Shown: piece by piece, positions 63,329-64,000 of the stretch
Layout of the letters: each line of letters begins with the position of its first letter
Position numbering within the stretch: the first letter of the stretch is position 1
Origin: Antribacter soli
GTDB lineage: Bacteria > Actinomycetota > Actinomycetes > Actinomycetales > Cellulomonadaceae
Assembly: GCF_021568775.1 (NCBI RefSeq)
Contig: NZ_JAKGSG010000025.1
Span: 310,640-374,639 of the forward strand
Length of the DNA stretch: 64,000 bases
Direction of reading: 5' to 3'
Position numbers and translations under genes: made by a program
The notes under the pieces: generated by a model
Databases searched by the model: none
Told to the model about the DNA's origin: nothing
The model's input: the letters and a program-made list of their open reading frames with translations, nothing else

Positions 63329-63871
63329 TCAGCGCGGGTGACCGCCCATGTGCATGTCGATGTCAGGGTCGGATAGATCGTCGCCCGTCCCGAGGTCGAC
63401 GGTGGTGTCGGGCTCGATGTAGTTCTCAGGCGGCTCCGTCGGGTCGAGCTCGATGTACGTGCCGGTCTCGGTCGGTGGGTCGTCGAGCTCGATGTAGTTC
63501 TCAGGCGGCTCCGTCAGATCGTCGAGCTCGATGTAGGTAGCGTGCTCCTGGCTGGCGTCGTTCTCAGCCTCCACACGCAGCGGAGCGAGCCGGTCGAGAG
63601 CGTTGTGGTCGGACTTGTCCGTCGCACCGTCGTAGCGGGCGCCCGCCTCTTGTCCGGTTGGCGTCCCCTTGAGGATTGTGTTGTACACAGCGGGATCATG
63701 GGCGGTCAGCCTCGCTGCCTCGAAGTCGTGGGCGGTCAGGGGCGCTTCCGGTGGGACCACCTCGATGCCCCGCGGAAGTGAAGGCACCTCGATGCCGGCC
63801 CGCGTCATGAGATCGTGCGCCACGGTCAGGCAATGTCGCCCCAGTTCGTGTCGGCTCTTCGGGCGTCCCAC
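63329..63871 (-). CDS. hypothetical acidic protein with YIELDD/EPPENYIE repeats
   Basis: A 180-residue protein, GTG at 63871. Residues 1-~60 are mixed (HELGRHCLTVAHDLMTRAGIEVPSLPRGIEVV); the C-terminal ~70 residues contain four imperfect units with consensus TEPPENYIELDD, followed by an acidic DDLSDPDIDMHMG end. No known family. It could be an acidic binding tail (inference). The true N-terminus may lie upstream in another frame. Confidence 0.5.
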   Translation of the reverse strand: MGRPKSRHELGRHCLTVAHDLMTRAGIEVPSLPRGIEVVPPEAPLTAHDFEAARLTAHDPAVYNTILKGTPTGQEAGARYDGATDKSDHNALDRLAPLRVEAENDASQEHATYIELDDLTEPPENYIELDDPPTETGTYIELDPTEPPENYIEPDTTVDLGTGDDLSDPDIDMHMGGHPR

Positions 63872-64000
63872 GCTGTCCCGGGTCCGGCGTCCGGGACGTC
63901 CCGCTCGGCACCGCGTTCAGAGACGCACGCCGGTGAGCGGGCTTGGCCACGATCAGCTCGGCGAGGGTGTGCGTGGTGAGCAGCACCGAGACCGGCGCCA
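63872..64000 (-). other. partial minus-strand frame at the window edge
   Basis: Reading leftward from the right edge gives LLTTHTLAELIVAKPAHRRASLNAVPSG, a protein-like stretch that may be the beginning of the gene at 63329-63871 in a shifted frame. It is too short to identify. Confidence 0.25.

Overview
The window is chromosomal DNA of very high GC content, with GTG starts, ATGA stop/start overlaps, SARP, TetR and GlxA-type regulators, an actinobacterial-type cytochrome b and a UrtABCDE/urease cluster. Together these point to an actinobacterium, most likely in Micrococcales (inference from gene content; no 16S or ribosomal marker is present). No rRNA, tRNA or CRISPR array was seen.

Layout. 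1-4 kb is a partner-switching signalling island: a MASE1-PAS-PP2C phosphatase, a STAS anti-sigma antagonist, and two similar single-domain response regulators in opposite orientation, each preceded by the same 14-codon mini-ORF. 4-11 kb is housekeeping and membrane genes: YunG-like protein, ArfB, an ArsR/SRPBCC pair with a palindromic operator, an orphan cytochrome b that has lost one haem-ligand pair, a secreted Asp-rich/Thr-rich protein, MmcQ/YjbR, and a CPBP protease. 11-18 kb holds a large SARP/AfsR-type regulator divergent from a GH16-like protein, then a secreted M19/amidohydrolase-like enzyme. 18-29 kb is a redox and detoxification cluster: two paralogous alpha/beta hydrolases (one lacking the nucleophile Ser), quinone-oxidoreductase-like MDR proteins, SDRs, an EthD-like protein, an HSL-type esterase, two TetR regulators and a GlxA/AraC regulator. 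29-33.5 kb is a copper-related group: thioredoxin-like ferredoxin with a CsoR-type box, a CopC-CopD fusion, two DUF6153-like proteins and an NlpC/P60 hydrolase. It is interrupted by a G20...C27 fold-back tract.

34.2-46.4 kb is a complete urea module. UrtABCDE imports urea, UreABC hydrolyses it, UreF/UreG/UreD insert nickel, and a NiCoT permease supplies nickel. UreE is absent and UreG carries a His-rich tail. Downstream lie a MarR regulator and a divergent, signal-less UrtA/AmiC-like protein that could be a cytosolic ligand sensor. 47-54 kb has homocysteine methyltransferase and three regulator/oxidoreductase pairs, two of them with strong palindromic operators.

54-64 kb is an accessory region full of decay: transposase remnants, a 5'-truncated activator-domain gene, a frameshifted secreted protein containing a 66-bp palindrome, and an integrase remnant whose N-terminal part is inverted relative to its C-terminal part. 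It also contains the most unusual locus, three consecutive same-strand genes (55.2-56.7 kb), two of which encode tandem repeats built on an HDP core and the third a one-TM membrane protein. An interspersed hairpin repeat occurs at 18.65, 48.13 and 53.97 kb; the last copy abuts the truncated gene.
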